NCBI GenBank assembly: GCA_003648765.1 | Contig: QMPV01000011.1 | Span: 1 to 35,843 of the forward strand | Origin: Candidatus Aminicenantota bacterium | Lineage (GTDB): Bacteria > Acidobacteriota > Aminicenantia > Aminicenantales > Aminicenantaceae | DNA length: 35,843 nucleotides | Direction of reading: 5' to 3' | Shown: positions 1 to 8,502 of the stretch, piece after piece | How the letters are laid out: each line of letters begins with the position of its first letter | Numbering within the stretch: position 1 is the stretch's first letter | Notes under the pieces: generated by a model | Databases searched by the model: none | What the model was told of the DNA's origin: nothing | What the model saw: the letters and a program-made list of their open reading frames with translations, nothing else | Program-made: the position numbers and the translations under genes

Positions 1-1
1 G

Positions 2-973
2 CGTCTTTTAGCTTGGTCAATCTACACTTTCTGGAGTAGGTGGGTCTTACGTCGAGTGAAAAAGGGAGATGTTCTTTTGCTCCGTCTTCCCCCTCTTTTA
101 TTAGGTTTAATAGCCAAAAAGGCTAAAAGGAAAGGAGCTCGGGTAGTACTTTCGGTCCAAGATATTCATCCCGATCTTTCAATTGAATCTGGGTTACTCA
201 GGAACAAAAAATTAATCCAAGCCGCTCAAAAGATGGAGAGGTGGATATATGCTCAGGCGGATAAAATTGTGGTTATTAGTCAGGGGTTTTTGGATAACTT
301 GGCCCGCAAAGGAGTCTCCTCGGAGAAGTTGGTGGTTATTCCCAATTGGGTCAATACTGAATTTTTGAAACCTTTCCCCAAAGTGAATAAAATAGCTCAG
401 AAGTTAAATTTAGTTAATAAATTTGTTCTTATGTATTCCGGGACAATTACTTTGAGTAGTTATCTCACTTTAGAGAAAATTCTGGAAGTGGCTGTAAATT
501 TTCGGGAGGACCCGGAGATATTATTTGTGATTGTGGGTGAGGGGCTTAAGAAGCCTGATTTGGTGAGGAAAGCGGCTAATCTACATCTTCAAAATGTTCT
601 TTTTCTCCCCTTTCAACCTTATAAATCATTACCCCAACTTCTTTCAGCCAGTGATGTTTTGTTAGTACCTTTGGATCAGGAGAAGAGTGAACTCTCTGTT
701 CCTTCAAAATTATATAATTATATGGCTGTGGGACGGCCTATTCTTGGTTTAACTGAAAGCCAGTCTGAGGTAGCCCAAATATTGCGTCATTCAGAAGGTG
801 GGTTGACAGTTTTACCTGAGGAACAGGCTGAACTTGGTCGGGTTATTTCAGCTTTGCGAACTAGCCCAGCTTTGTGTCGAGAATTGGGCCAGAAGGCGCG
901 TCTTTTTGTTGAAAAATATTATTCTCATGAGGTTGTTCTTCCCCAATATGAAGCTGTTTTAGTTAAAAATTAA
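2..973 (+). CDS. Glycosyltransferase family 4 (WbuB/WcaI-like), 5' end cut by window edge
   Basis: Probable cytoplasmic glycosyltransferase that adds a sugar to a lipid-linked polysaccharide repeat unit. The frame is open from base 2, so the GTG at 56 is unlikely to be the true start and the gene begins outside the window. Seen in the translation: QDIHPD, followed by a segment typical of WbuB/WcaI-like GT4 enzymes (ADKIVVISQGF, VVIPNWVN), then the second Rossmann domain with a FVLMYSGTI strand. Near 680-745 lies the PSKLYNYMAVGRPIL segment that contacts the nucleotide-sugar in this fold. It is the first visible gene of the polysaccharide locus and is followed by an 82-bp gap. Sugar donor and acceptor cannot be read from the sequence. 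Family assignment is firm; the exact subfamily is inferred. Confidence 0.88.
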   Translation, partial: RLLAWSIYTFWSRWVLRRVKKGDVLLLRLPPLLLGLIAKKAKRKGARVVLSVQDIHPDLSIESGLLRNKKLIQAAQKMERWIYAQADKIVVISQGFLDNLARKGVSSEKLVVIPNWVNTEFLKPFPKVNKIAQKLNLVNKFVLMYSGTITLSSYLTLEKILEVAVNFREDPEILFVIVGEGLKKPDLVRKAANLHLQNVLFLPFQPYKSLPQLLSASDVLLVPLDQEKSELSVPSKLYNYMAVGRPILGLTESQSEVAQILRHSEGGLTVLPEEQAELGRVISALRTSPALCRELGQKARLFVEKYYSHEVVLPQYEAVLVKN

Positions 974-992
974 ACCAAAATGGATGGAAGGG

Positions 993-1006
993 AAACAACG
1001 TTGTTT
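993..1006. repeat. 14-bp perfect palindrome in intergenic gap
   Basis: AAACAAC followed directly by its reverse complement GTTGTTT. It lies between the glycosyltransferase stop and the VanZ-like start. It could be a small operator or chance; there is no T-tract, so it is not a terminator. Confidence 0.3.
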
Positions 1007-1055
1007 TAAGGGAGTAAATTTTTATAACCGATTTTAAAAAAAGATTGGCTCAATA

Positions 1056-1601
1056 ATGTTGTCTGATAACTATTTTAAATTAAAAACTTTTTTTCAGCCT
1101 AAATCAAAGTGGGGAAGACTTTGGAGATACTGGTTGCCTCCCCTGTTGTGGATGGCCTTCATTTTTCCCTTGGGCAACCGAATAGGGAGTAGCCCCTTTT
1201 TCTATCGGCTGGTAGTCAAAGTTGTGGCTTGGATAAATCCTCAAGCTTCTCTTCGGACGATAGAAATTATTTACATTGTCTTACGGAAATCATTTCATTT
1301 TTTTGAATATGGTTTATTGGCAGTACTGTTTTTTAGAGCTTTCCGGCAGGATGTTCACCAAAATTGGTCGCGGAAATGGTTATTTTGGAGTGGAAGTGGG
1401 GCAGGTGTTTATGCCTGTCTAGATGAATTTCTCCAATCTTTTGTGCCTACCCGGCATGGGTCACTGCTGGATGTAGGCATTGATTGGTTAGGTATTATAT
1501 TTTTCTTGGGAATGCTCTTTTGGCGATATTACGGGAAATTTTCTACCCCTGCTCAGGAGGAATTGGGAGAAGTTAATCCCCAGCCCCCTGGGATAGTCTG
1601 A
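1056..1601 (+). CDS. VanZ-like family membrane protein
   Basis: Small integral membrane protein of 181 residues with about four hydrophobic segments (roughly residues 26-42, 68-92, 108-122, 143-156). The VanZ-like signature is visible: RKSFHFFEYGLLA in the second segment, then DEFLQSFVPTRHGSLLDV and IDWLGI, i.e. the conserved HF-E, DE--Q, R-G and D-G positions. VanZ confers low-level teicoplanin resistance in enterococci by an unknown mechanism. Members are common in polysaccharide and exosortase loci with no defined function. The position between a glycosyltransferase and the priming transferase suggests a role in envelope polysaccharide assembly. The start is ATG 1056; no strong Shine-Dalgarno precedes it. 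Confidence 0.82.
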   Translation: MLSDNYFKLKTFFQPKSKWGRLWRYWLPPLLWMAFIFPLGNRIGSSPFFYRLVVKVVAWINPQASLRTIEIIYIVLRKSFHFFEYGLLAVLFFRAFRQDVHQNWSRKWLFWSGSGAGVYACLDEFLQSFVPTRHGSLLDVGIDWLGIIFFLGMLFWRYYGKFSTPAQEELGEVNPQPPGIV

Positions 1602-1646
1602 AATGGTTTTATAGTGGATGATAAGTCAAGAGAATGAGGCAGAGGA

Positions 1647-2279
1647 ATGAGGAGACATTCGTTCTGGCATTTTAATTTTTTAAAAAGGCCGTTTGATATA
1701 TTTTTGTCTTTAATGGGGATTATTCTTTCTTCGCCTTTATGGCTGATTATGGCTGTTTTAATTTTAATTGATGATGGTTGGCCTATTTTCTATTTTCAGG
1801 AAAGAGTAGGTAAAGGAGGGCAGATCTTTAAAGTCATTAAATTTAGAACAATGATTAGAGAAGCTGAAAGGCCTGAAGAACCGGTTCAGGCCACAGAAAA
1901 TGATCCAAGAGTCACTCGAGTGGGCAGAATCCTCCGACGAACAGCTTTAGATGAGCTGCCTCAGTTATTAAATATATTTCTAGGAAAAATGAGTTTTGTC
2001 GGCCCGCGGGCCTTACGTCCTCAAGAAAGAGAAGTCATGGGAGATAAGATAATTTCTTTAAATGATATTCCCGGTTATCATCAGAGGCATCAAGTTCTTC
2101 CGGGATTAACTGGCTTAGCCCAGGTTTATTTGCCAGCTGATGCGCCCAGAAGAAAGAAGTTTAAATATGATTTATTATATATTCGTCGACAGAGCTTCTG
2201 GTTGGATCTCAAACTTATCGTTTTATCCTTCTGGATTACCTTCCGGGCTCGATGGGAAAGCCGCGAAAAGAAAGTTTAA
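1647..2279 (+). CDS. Priming sugar-phosphate transferase (undecaprenyl-phosphate type)
   Basis: Transfers a sugar-1-phosphate from a nucleotide sugar to undecaprenyl phosphate, the first membrane step of repeat-unit synthesis. The 210 residues match the short monotopic PglC-like form of the bacterial sugar transferase family. There is one N-terminal hydrophobic segment (about residues 16-41), KFRTM near residue 66, TALDELPQLLN with the catalytic Asp-Glu pair near 100, and VGPRAL near 117. The long multi-TM N-terminus of WbaP/WcaJ enzymes is missing. It lies 45 bp after the VanZ-like gene and is probably co-transcribed with it. Identity of the sugar is unknown. Confidence 0.92.
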   Translation: MRRHSFWHFNFLKRPFDIFLSLMGIILSSPLWLIMAVLILIDDGWPIFYFQERVGKGGQIFKVIKFRTMIREAERPEEPVQATENDPRVTRVGRILRRTALDELPQLLNIFLGKMSFVGPRALRPQEREVMGDKIISLNDIPGYHQRHQVLPGLTGLAQVYLPADAPRRKKFKYDLLYIRRQSFWLDLKLIVLSFWITFRARWESREKKV

Positions 2280-2347
2280 CCTGAGGAAAAATTTATTTCT
2301 CAAAAGTTTCAAGAGAAATCCAGAAGTAGGATGAAAGGAGATTAAGT

Positions 2348-2377
2348 TTGACAACTTCTCGGGTTTTAATGAATAAT
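2348..2377 (+). promoter_or_regulatory. Candidate sigma70-type promoter for the flavoprotein gene
   Basis: TTGACA at 2348-2353, 18-bp spacer, AATAAT at 2372-2377. Predicted start near 2384, leaving a leader of about 20 nt before the first GTG of the next gene. Confidence 0.5.
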
Positions 2378-2402
2378 ACAACAAAATTTTAGTGGAAAGG
2401 TA

Positions 2403-3653
2403 GTGGTGGCTGTGAGTGATGTAGTTGTTGTGGGAGGAGGACCTGTAGGCTTATATCTAGCTGGAGCACTAGCTGAAGCAGGGATAGAGGTGCTTGTTTT
2501 AGAAAGAAAACAAAAAATTGGGCAGGGAGTTCTTTGTACTGGGATTATTGGTCAAGAAGCCTTTGATAAATTTCAACTTCCCCAGGCCTCAATTGAAGGT
2601 TCAATTCAGCAGGTAGAACTTATCTCTCCTGCGGGAGAAATTATATCCTATATTCATCCTCATTCCTTTGCCTACGTGGTGAATAGAACGGTCTTTGACC
2701 GCCTCTTGGCAGCCAGAGCTCAAGCCCTGGGAGTGGAGATAATTACAGGGTTTGAAGTCGTTGAGATTTGGAAGTCCAACCGATTTGTCCAAATCAAAGG
2801 AAAAAGGAGGGGTTTTCCCGACCGCGTTTATCAAGCCAAAATATGTGTCTTGGCCACAGGCAATTCTTTTCGTTTCCACCACCAATTAGGGTTAGGACTA
2901 CCCCAAGAATTTGTTTTCGGAGGTCAAGTAGAACTTCCCGAAAGAGAGAAGCAACGACCTCGATTATGGTTTGGCAAAGCCTTGGCTCCGGGAGGTTTTG
3001 CCTGGCAAATTCCCCAAAAAAAGAAATTGAAGGTAGGGCTTCTTTCTACGACCGATACGAGGCCTTATCTAGAGAGAATATTGAGGAAATATTATCCTCA
3101 AGTTAAGGAACAGCCTTTTTCTGCCGATATAGCCCAGAAAGCCATTGCCCAGGGCATTGTTACTCCTTCTTTTCGAGAAAGAGTCCTGGCGGTAGGTGAG
3201 GCGGCTGGGCAGGTTAAGACTACTACAGGGGGCGGAATTTTCTATGGTTTATTAGGAGCCGAAATAGCCGAAGGAGTCATAAAAAAAGCTTTATTGACCA
3301 GTTCATTTCGAGGAAACTTTTTTGGCCTTTATGAGAAGGAGTGGCGGAGAAGATTGGAAAGAGAAATTAGGTTGGGTTTAATTATGAGGAAATTCTATTC
3401 TCTTTTGGATGATGAGGATGTTAGTCGCTTGTTTGATATCGCCCGGGATAATGGAGTGTTTCCCTTAGTTCAACAGAAAGGAAATTTTGACTGGCACAGC
3501 CAATTGATTTTGAGTTTAATCCGTCATCTGGCTCGCCATCCTCGACGGCTGCCACCTATATTTCATATAAGTCGTGAAATTTGGAAGAAAGCTAAACACA
3601 TTCCTTATCAGAAAAGAGAAGGTTCTCCAGAAGCTACTACCAAAATAAATTGA
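2403..3653 (+). CDS. FAD-dependent oxidoreductase, geranylgeranyl-reductase-like
   Basis: Probable flavoprotein that reduces or oxidises a hydrophobic substrate. The 416 residues begin with a Rossmann FAD motif (VVVVGGGPVGLYLAGAL, Gly residues 11-16) and the LERK strand end that binds ribose. Near residue 264 it has GEAAGQVKTTTGGGI, the second FAD motif of the geranylgeranyl reductase family. Known members saturate isoprenoid chains of archaeal lipids, chlorophyll or menaquinone. In this locus the target could be a polyprenyl carrier, but that is inference. Several GTG codons at 2403, 2406 and 2412 could start translation; a GGAAAGG stretch just upstream fits the latter two slightly better. 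It has its own candidate promoter, so it may not belong to the upstream operon. Confidence 0.8.
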   Translation: MVAVSDVVVVGGGPVGLYLAGALAEAGIEVLVLERKQKIGQGVLCTGIIGQEAFDKFQLPQASIEGSIQQVELISPAGEIISYIHPHSFAYVVNRTVFDRLLAARAQALGVEIITGFEVVEIWKSNRFVQIKGKRRGFPDRVYQAKICVLATGNSFRFHHQLGLGLPQEFVFGGQVELPEREKQRPRLWFGKALAPGGFAWQIPQKKKLKVGLLSTTDTRPYLERILRKYYPQVKEQPFSADIAQKAIAQGIVTPSFRERVLAVGEAAGQVKTTTGGGIFYGLLGAEIAEGVIKKALLTSSFRGNFFGLYEKEWRRRLEREIRLGLIMRKFYSLLDDEDVSRLFDIARDNGVFPLVQQKGNFDWHSQLILSLIRHLARHPRRLPPIFHISREIWKKAKHIPYQKREGSPEATTKIN

Positions 3654-3758
3654 TTTGGGAGACAAAGCCATAGAGCGTATTTCTTGAGAAAAATTGAGAA
3701 AAGGACGGGGTTATCAGGGGAAAGAGGGAAATTTAAAACAAAAAGAAGAAGGCAGTAA

Positions 3759-3787
3759 CAACCAAGAAATGATTCATATCTTGGTTG
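3759..3787. promoter_or_regulatory. 29-bp near-perfect palindrome, candidate operator
   Basis: CAACCAAGA (3759-3767), one mismatched base, ATGA, central T, TCAT, one mismatched base, TCTTGGTTG (3779-3787): 13 of 14 symmetric pairs match. It ends 17 bp before the -35 box of the next promoter, centred about 68 bp upstream of the predicted start, the usual place for an activator dimer. There is no T-tract, so it is not a normal terminator. Confidence 0.55.
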
Positions 3788-3804
3788 ATTGACTAGGTCT
3801 AAAT

Positions 3805-3834
3805 TTGACGAATGTTAAGAATTGAATATATAAT
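3805..3834 (+). promoter_or_regulatory. Strong sigma70-type promoter upstream of the wzc-like gene
   Basis: TTGACG at 3805-3810, 18-bp spacer, perfect TATAAT at 3829-3834. Predicted start near 3841, giving a leader of about 60 nt before the ATG at 3902. It probably drives the wzc-cpsB-ligase-TPR run. Confidence 0.68.
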
Positions 3835-3901
3835 CAAATAAAACGTTTGGAAAAGGAAGTGGAGTGAGTTCTAGAGTCTTTTTCCAGATTAAGGTATTTA
3901 A

Positions 3902-6178
3902 ATGAAAAAAGAAAAGAAAGAGATTGATCTTCTAGAGATCTGGCGCATTGCTTTGAAAAGAAAATGGTTAATCATTAGTATTATTATAGTTTTTGTGATT
4001 GGAGCTGGTATATACTCTTTAACCCGGACACCAATTTATCAAGCTTCCGCCACTATTTTGATTGAGGAACCGGGCTCTAGTATGCTCAATTTAGAAGAAA
4101 TGTTCAATTATACCCCTTATTATCGGTATGATTTTTTGGGGGTATATTTCAATACTCAATTAAGATTATTGACCAGTCGCTCTTTAGCTGAAAGGGTAGC
4201 GCGACGTATGAATCTAGCCGACCGGCTTGAGTTACAGGCCCAGCCCAACTCCACTCGAGGGGGATTTTTGAGTCGATTAAGAAGTGTTTTTTCCTTAAGT
4301 TATTGGGTCTCAAAAGGGAAAAGAAACACTCAGAGCGATTCTACTGAGTTTATCCCTCCGACCGATATCAACACGAATTATGCTTATGTTGTTCTCTCTG
4401 GTTTAAGAATTCAGCCGGTCGAAGAAACGCGTTTGGTGGAAGTGAGTTATCGGTCTCCTTTTCCTGTTTTAGCGGCCGATATTGTAAATAACCTTATTGA
4501 AGAATTTATTAATTATTCTGTGGAAATGCGTTATGAAGCCACCCGGCAAGCCTCTGAATTTCTCAATAAACAGATTGCCCAACTGAGAGATGAGTTGGCG
4601 GCCAAAGAAAAGGAATTGCAGAAATATGGGGAGGAGAAAAAACTGCTCTTTTTAAATGAAAAAGAGAGCTCGGTGGTGAGTAAATTTGCTGAATTAAATT
4701 CCGCTTTTACTGAGGCCCAGATTGAAAGAATTAAAAAGGAAGCTGCTTATCGGGAATTAGCTAGTCTTAAGGTGGATGCTTTGCCTCCTTATATCAGCAA
4801 TCCAGTTATTCAAAATTTAAAGGCAGAGTACACGCGGCTTAAAAATGAGTATGATGAAAAAATAAAGATTTTTAAGCCGGAATATCCGGATATGGTGAGG
4901 TTAAAAGCCCGCTTAGATTCGGTGCGGCAAGAACTGGAGAGAGAAATCAGTCAGGCAGTAGACGCTGCTCGTTCTGAATATCGAGCTGCTTTGGCCAGAG
5001 AAAATTCCTTGAAAAAACTCTTGGAAAAACAAAGAGAAGATGTAGTGAAAATGAATAATAACGCTATCTTATATAACAGTTTGAAAATTGAAGTAGAAAA
5101 CAAGCGTAATTTATTGAATTCATTAATTGCTAAGCAAAATGAGGCTTTGGTTTCAGCCCGATTGAAGGGATTGAGAACCAGTAATATCAAAATTGTCGAT
5201 CGAGCTTTGGTGCCTCAATCGCCCATTTATCCCACTCCAGTGCGGAATGTTATGTTAGCTTTCCTCTTAAGTCTTTTTGTAGGTGTGGGGTTGGCTTTCT
5301 TCCTCGAATTTCTGGACAATACAATTAAGAGTCCCGAAGATGTCGAACATCTGGTTGACTTGCCCTCACTGGGATTGATTCCTCTTATTTCAGCCACTAA
5401 TGGAGCCAAAAAGAATTATTATACTCATCAATATTCCTATGGAGAACGAGAGGGAGAGGAACTGGAGGAAGATGCGCTGATCAAGAATATTGAATTAATA
5501 AATTATTATTATCCTAACATCGCTGTGGCAGAAGATTATCGGACGATAAGAACTTCAATTCTTTTTTCCTCTTTGGAGGAAACTTCTCAGGCAATTGCTT
5601 TTACTTCCGCTTTTCCTCAAGAAGGCAAATCGACCACCGCCGTCAATACAGCGGTGGCTTTTGCTCAGATGGATCGGCGGATCGTCCTTCTCGATGCTGA
5701 TTTGCGTAAACCCAGATTGCATAAAATTTTTGAAAATTCCAATAGGCTCGGTTTAAGCAGTTATTTGGCGGGGAAAGCCCCTTTGGAAAGTATAATTCAA
5801 TCTACTAAAGTTTCTGGAATGGATCTAATTCCCTGTGGTCTACATCCTCCTAATCCAGCTGAGTTACTCGAATCGAGGCGATTTCAACAATTGATAAGAT
5901 TACTTAAAGAAGAATATGATTTTGTCTTTGTTGATTCCCCTCCTGTCTTAGCAGTAGTTGATGCCAGTGTGGTTAGCGCCCGGGTCGATGGAGTCGTGAT
6001 TGTCATTAAAGCCAATAAAACCACAAAAAAGGCCCTTTATCAGTCCGTGGAGACTCTTCGCAAAGCTAAAGCTCATATTTTGGGTGTGGTTTTTAACGAA
6101 GTCCGGATTAGCCGAGATGGTTATTATTCACCAGATTATCATGGCTATTTAAAAGGTTATTATTCGTCCACCAAGTAA
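3902..6178 (+). CDS. Wzc-type polysaccharide co-polymerase fused to a tyrosine autokinase
   Basis: Inner-membrane protein controlling chain length and export of the polysaccharide. It has 758 residues: Wzz domain with TM1 (about 22-42), a long periplasmic coiled-coil stretch (about 200-420), a Pro-rich segment leading into TM2 (about 448-470), and a cytoplasmic BY-kinase. Kinase motifs are intact: PQEGKSTT Walker A near 573, LLDADLRKPR Walker A' near 597, FVFVDSPP Walker B near 674. The last 20 residues carry six tyrosines (GYY, DYHGY, GYY), the usual autophosphorylation cluster. A loop around 500-545 has further tyrosines. The fused form is typical of Gram-negative Wzy-dependent systems. Its phosphatase partner follows after 21 bp. 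The Shine-Dalgarno is weak (TAAGG). Confidence 0.95.
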   Translation: MKKEKKEIDLLEIWRIALKRKWLIISIIIVFVIGAGIYSLTRTPIYQASATILIEEPGSSMLNLEEMFNYTPYYRYDFLGVYFNTQLRLLTSRSLAERVARRMNLADRLELQAQPNSTRGGFLSRLRSVFSLSYWVSKGKRNTQSDSTEFIPPTDINTNYAYVVLSGLRIQPVEETRLVEVSYRSPFPVLAADIVNNLIEEFINYSVEMRYEATRQASEFLNKQIAQLRDELAAKEKELQKYGEEKKLLFLNEKESSVVSKFAELNSAFTEAQIERIKKEAAYRELASLKVDALPPYISNPVIQNLKAEYTRLKNEYDEKIKIFKPEYPDMVRLKARLDSVRQELEREISQAVDAARSEYRAALARENSLKKLLEKQREDVVKMNNNAILYNSLKIEVENKRNLLNSLIAKQNEALVSARLKGLRTSNIKIVDRALVPQSPIYPTPVRNVMLAFLLSLFVGVGLAFFLEFLDNTIKSPEDVEHLVDLPSLGLIPLISATNGAKKNYYTHQYSYGEREGEELEEDALIKNIELINYYYPNIAVAEDYRTIRTSILFSSLEETSQAIAFTSAFPQEGKSTTAVNTAVAFAQMDRRIVLLDADLRKPRLHKIFENSNRLGLSSYLAGKAPLESIIQSTKVSGMDLIPCGLHPPNPAELLESRRFQQLIRLLKEEYDFVFVDSPPVLAVVDASVVSARVDGVVIVIKANKTTKKALYQSVETLRKAKAHILGVVFNEVRISRDGYYSPDYHGYLKGYYSSTK

Positions 6179-6199
6179 ACTAAAGCGAGTGGCATAATT

Positions 6200-7012
6200 A
6201 TGATTGATCTTCATACCCATATTCTTCCAGGGATGGATGATGGAGCTCAAACTTTGGCCGAAGCTTTGGAGATGCTCCAACTGGCTCAGCAGGATGGAAT
6301 TACTCATCTGGTAGCCACTCCGCATATTTATCGGGGCCCTTATCAAGAGCTTAATGGAGAAAAAATTAGAAAAGAGTTGTCCAGATTAAGCTCGGCTGCC
6401 CAGCAGGCGGGGTTGGAAGTAAATCTTTTTCAAGGAGCTGAAGTTCATATTACCCATAATTTAATTGAACAAATTCATCGATATCGTCCCGATCTAGTTA
6501 TTAATCAAAGTGATTATATTTTTATTGAGTTTCCGGCTGACCATGTTTTTCCTGGAGTTAAAGACTTATTTTTTGAGTTGTTATCTTTGGGATTAACTCC
6601 CATAATCGCCCATCCCGAAAGAAACGCGGTTTTTGTCCGGCAACCTCGTATTCTCTATGAGCTGGTTCAAATGGGAGCTCTTTGCCAGGTTAATAGCGGG
6701 AGCTTTTTAGGTTATTACGGAGAACATGTTCGGCAGGGCGTTTATAATTTGTTGAGGTTTAACCTAGTTCATTTAATGGCGAGTGATTGTCATCATCCAA
6801 CAACGATTCCTCCTCTTCTTTCGGAGGCGGTTGAATTGGCTGCTGAAGTAATTGGTTTTGATGAAGCTCAAGCCCTGGTTAACGATAATCCCCGGGCTGT
6901 CCTAGAAAATAGAACTATTCCTCATTATTCGCCACCTCGTCCTCCCCAGGAGAGGAAAAAATCTTTTAAACTTCGTCGGCCAGTTTTCCATTTCTTTTCT
7001 CGAAAGCATTGA
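6200..7012 (+). CDS. CpsB/YwqE-type PHP-domain tyrosine-protein phosphatase
   Basis: Metal-dependent phosphatase expected to remove phosphates from the tyrosine cluster of the neighbouring BY-kinase. The 270-residue PHP barrel shows the metal ligands in order: DLHTHILPGMDDG at residues 3-15, ATPH near 42, GAEVH near 88, IAHPERN near 135, and SDCHHP near 197. Length and order match CpsB/YwqE. The final 30 residues are basic and Pro-rich (PPRPPQERKK), beyond the usual domain end, and might help binding to membrane or kinase. The pairing with a BY-kinase is the standard arrangement. Confidence 0.92.
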   Translation: MIDLHTHILPGMDDGAQTLAEALEMLQLAQQDGITHLVATPHIYRGPYQELNGEKIRKELSRLSSAAQQAGLEVNLFQGAEVHITHNLIEQIHRYRPDLVINQSDYIFIEFPADHVFPGVKDLFFELLSLGLTPIIAHPERNAVFVRQPRILYELVQMGALCQVNSGSFLGYYGEHVRQGVYNLLRFNLVHLMASDCHHPTTIPPLLSEAVELAAEVIGFDEAQALVNDNPRAVLENRTIPHYSPPRPPQERKKSFKLRRPVFHFFSRKH

Positions 7013-7032
7013 GTCCATCTTATTAATCAATC

Positions 7033-8502
7033 ATGATGAAAAATAAAATAATTGGCTTAAAAATATTTTCCCAGACGAGAAATTTAAAAGTATTTGAAAT
7101 AGGGCTATTCATCTTGATTTTTTTCCCCGCTCTTATTCTGGGCGGGGTCGATAACTGGGTGATATTGATTATCGAACTGAGCGTGTTGACCATGGGGGCT
7201 ATTTATTTATTTTCCTCGGCCAGACCTGCCCTTTTTCCTCCAGTAGAGAAAGTCAGCCGGGTGCTTTCTAAGGTAATTTTAGCCTTGAGTATTTTTTGTT
7301 TATTCCAGGTAATTCCTTTGCCGGCCGTTATCATTAAAATCATCAGCCCTCATTCCTATACTTTTCGTTCTCTATTCTCGTTAGCCACCACCCCAACCCG
7401 TTGGCTAACTATCTCAGTAGTACCTTATTTGACTATCAAGGAATCTTTAGAGATTCTCTCTTACGCTTTTTTAGTGGTCCTGATATTGAGAACGATAAAT
7501 TCTTATCAAGTAATTAAAAAATTTTTTTTCGCTTTGGCTATTTTGGGAGCCTTTGAAGCTTTGTATGGTTTGATTGAATTGGTCAATCCTCATCCTCGCC
7601 TACTTTTTTTCACGAAAGATATAAATTTAGCCGTGGCTACTGGCACTTATGTTAACCAGAATCATTTTTCCGGGTTATTAGAAATGACCTTGCCTATAAC
7701 GGTAGGGTTATTTTTAGCTCGGCTAGAAGGACTTTTTACTCCAGGTCTGACTTGGAAAGAAAGACTGCTGTTTTTTTCGGAAAAGCGAATGACGGTTAAT
7801 GTTGTTCTGGGGATATTTATTGTTCTCCAAGTTCTTGGAGTCTGGTTTTCACAATCTCGCTCAGGAGTGGTTGTGATTTTTCTAGAATTTATTTTTTTCT
7901 TGGGAATGATCGCTCTTTTTGCCAAAACAGAAAGGCTCCGTTCCCGGCAAACACTTCGGGTATTACAGATAATCTTTGTGGTGGTCTTGATCGTGGTTAT
8001 TTATACAGGAGCTTTATCCACGATTGATCGTTTTACTACGGAAAAATTGCACCAGGAGGGAAGATTTCAATATTGGACTACTTTGACTCAAATGGTTCGA
8101 GATTTTCCTTTATGGGGCTCGGGTTTAGGCACTTTTGCGGCTGTCTATCCGGCCTATGAGTCGGGTAAGACCTATGGCTTATTACTTCATGCTCATAATG
8201 ATTATTTAGAGTTTCTCCTGGAGATAGGCCTGTTAGGGATGATTCTCCTGTTAGGAGGAATAATTTACGTTTTAATCAAGACTTATTTAAGCTGGGCTAA
8301 AAGGAGAAATTTTAAAATAAAGATCCTCACTTTGGCGGGAATGACCAGTGTTTTAGGAATGGCTATTCATAGCCTAACTGATTTTAATCTCCATATTCCA
8401 GCCAATACTCTAGTTTTTTCCATAATTATTTCCTTAACTTTAATTTTGTCCTACTGGCGACCGCAAGAGAGAAAGAAATTATCCCTTGAGAAGAAAAGAT
8501 GA
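7033..8502 (+). CDS. O-antigen ligase / polysaccharide polymerase family membrane protein
   Basis: Integral membrane protein of 489 residues with about a dozen hydrophobic segments. The long periplasmic loop carries the Wzy_C/ligase motifs: GTYVNQNHFSGLLEM near 205, SQSRSG near 274, and HAHNDYLEFLLEIGLLGM near 386. The final TM pair is preceded by SLTDFNLHIPAN. The family includes WaaL-type ligases and Wzy polymerases, which sequence alone does not separate. Beside Wzc and Wza-type genes a polymerase role is the simpler reading. ATG 7033 and ATG 7036 are both possible. It overlaps the next gene by ATGA, implying coupled translation. Confidence 0.88.
   Translation: MMKNKIIGLKIFSQTRNLKVFEIGLFILIFFPALILGGVDNWVILIIELSVLTMGAIYLFSSARPALFPPVEKVSRVLSKVILALSIFCLFQVIPLPAVIIKIISPHSYTFRSLFSLATTPTRWLTISVVPYLTIKESLEILSYAFLVVLILRTINSYQVIKKFFFALAILGAFEALYGLIELVNPHPRLLFFTKDINLAVATGTYVNQNHFSGLLEMTLPITVGLFLARLEGLFTPGLTWKERLLFFSEKRMTVNVVLGIFIVLQVLGVWFSQSRSGVVVIFLEFIFFLGMIALFAKTERLRSRQTLRVLQIIFVVVLIVVIYTGALSTIDRFTTEKLHQEGRFQYWTTLTQMVRDFPLWGSGLGTFAAVYPAYESGKTYGLLLHAHNDYLEFLLEIGLLGMILLLGGIIYVLIKTYLSWAKRRNFKIKILTLAGMTSVLGMAIHSLTDFNLHIPANTLVFSIIISLTLILSYWRPQERKKLSLEKKR

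Noticed and set aside
2140-2334. + frame overlapping the end of the sugar transferase
   Set aside because: Shadow of the transferase gene; no independent features.
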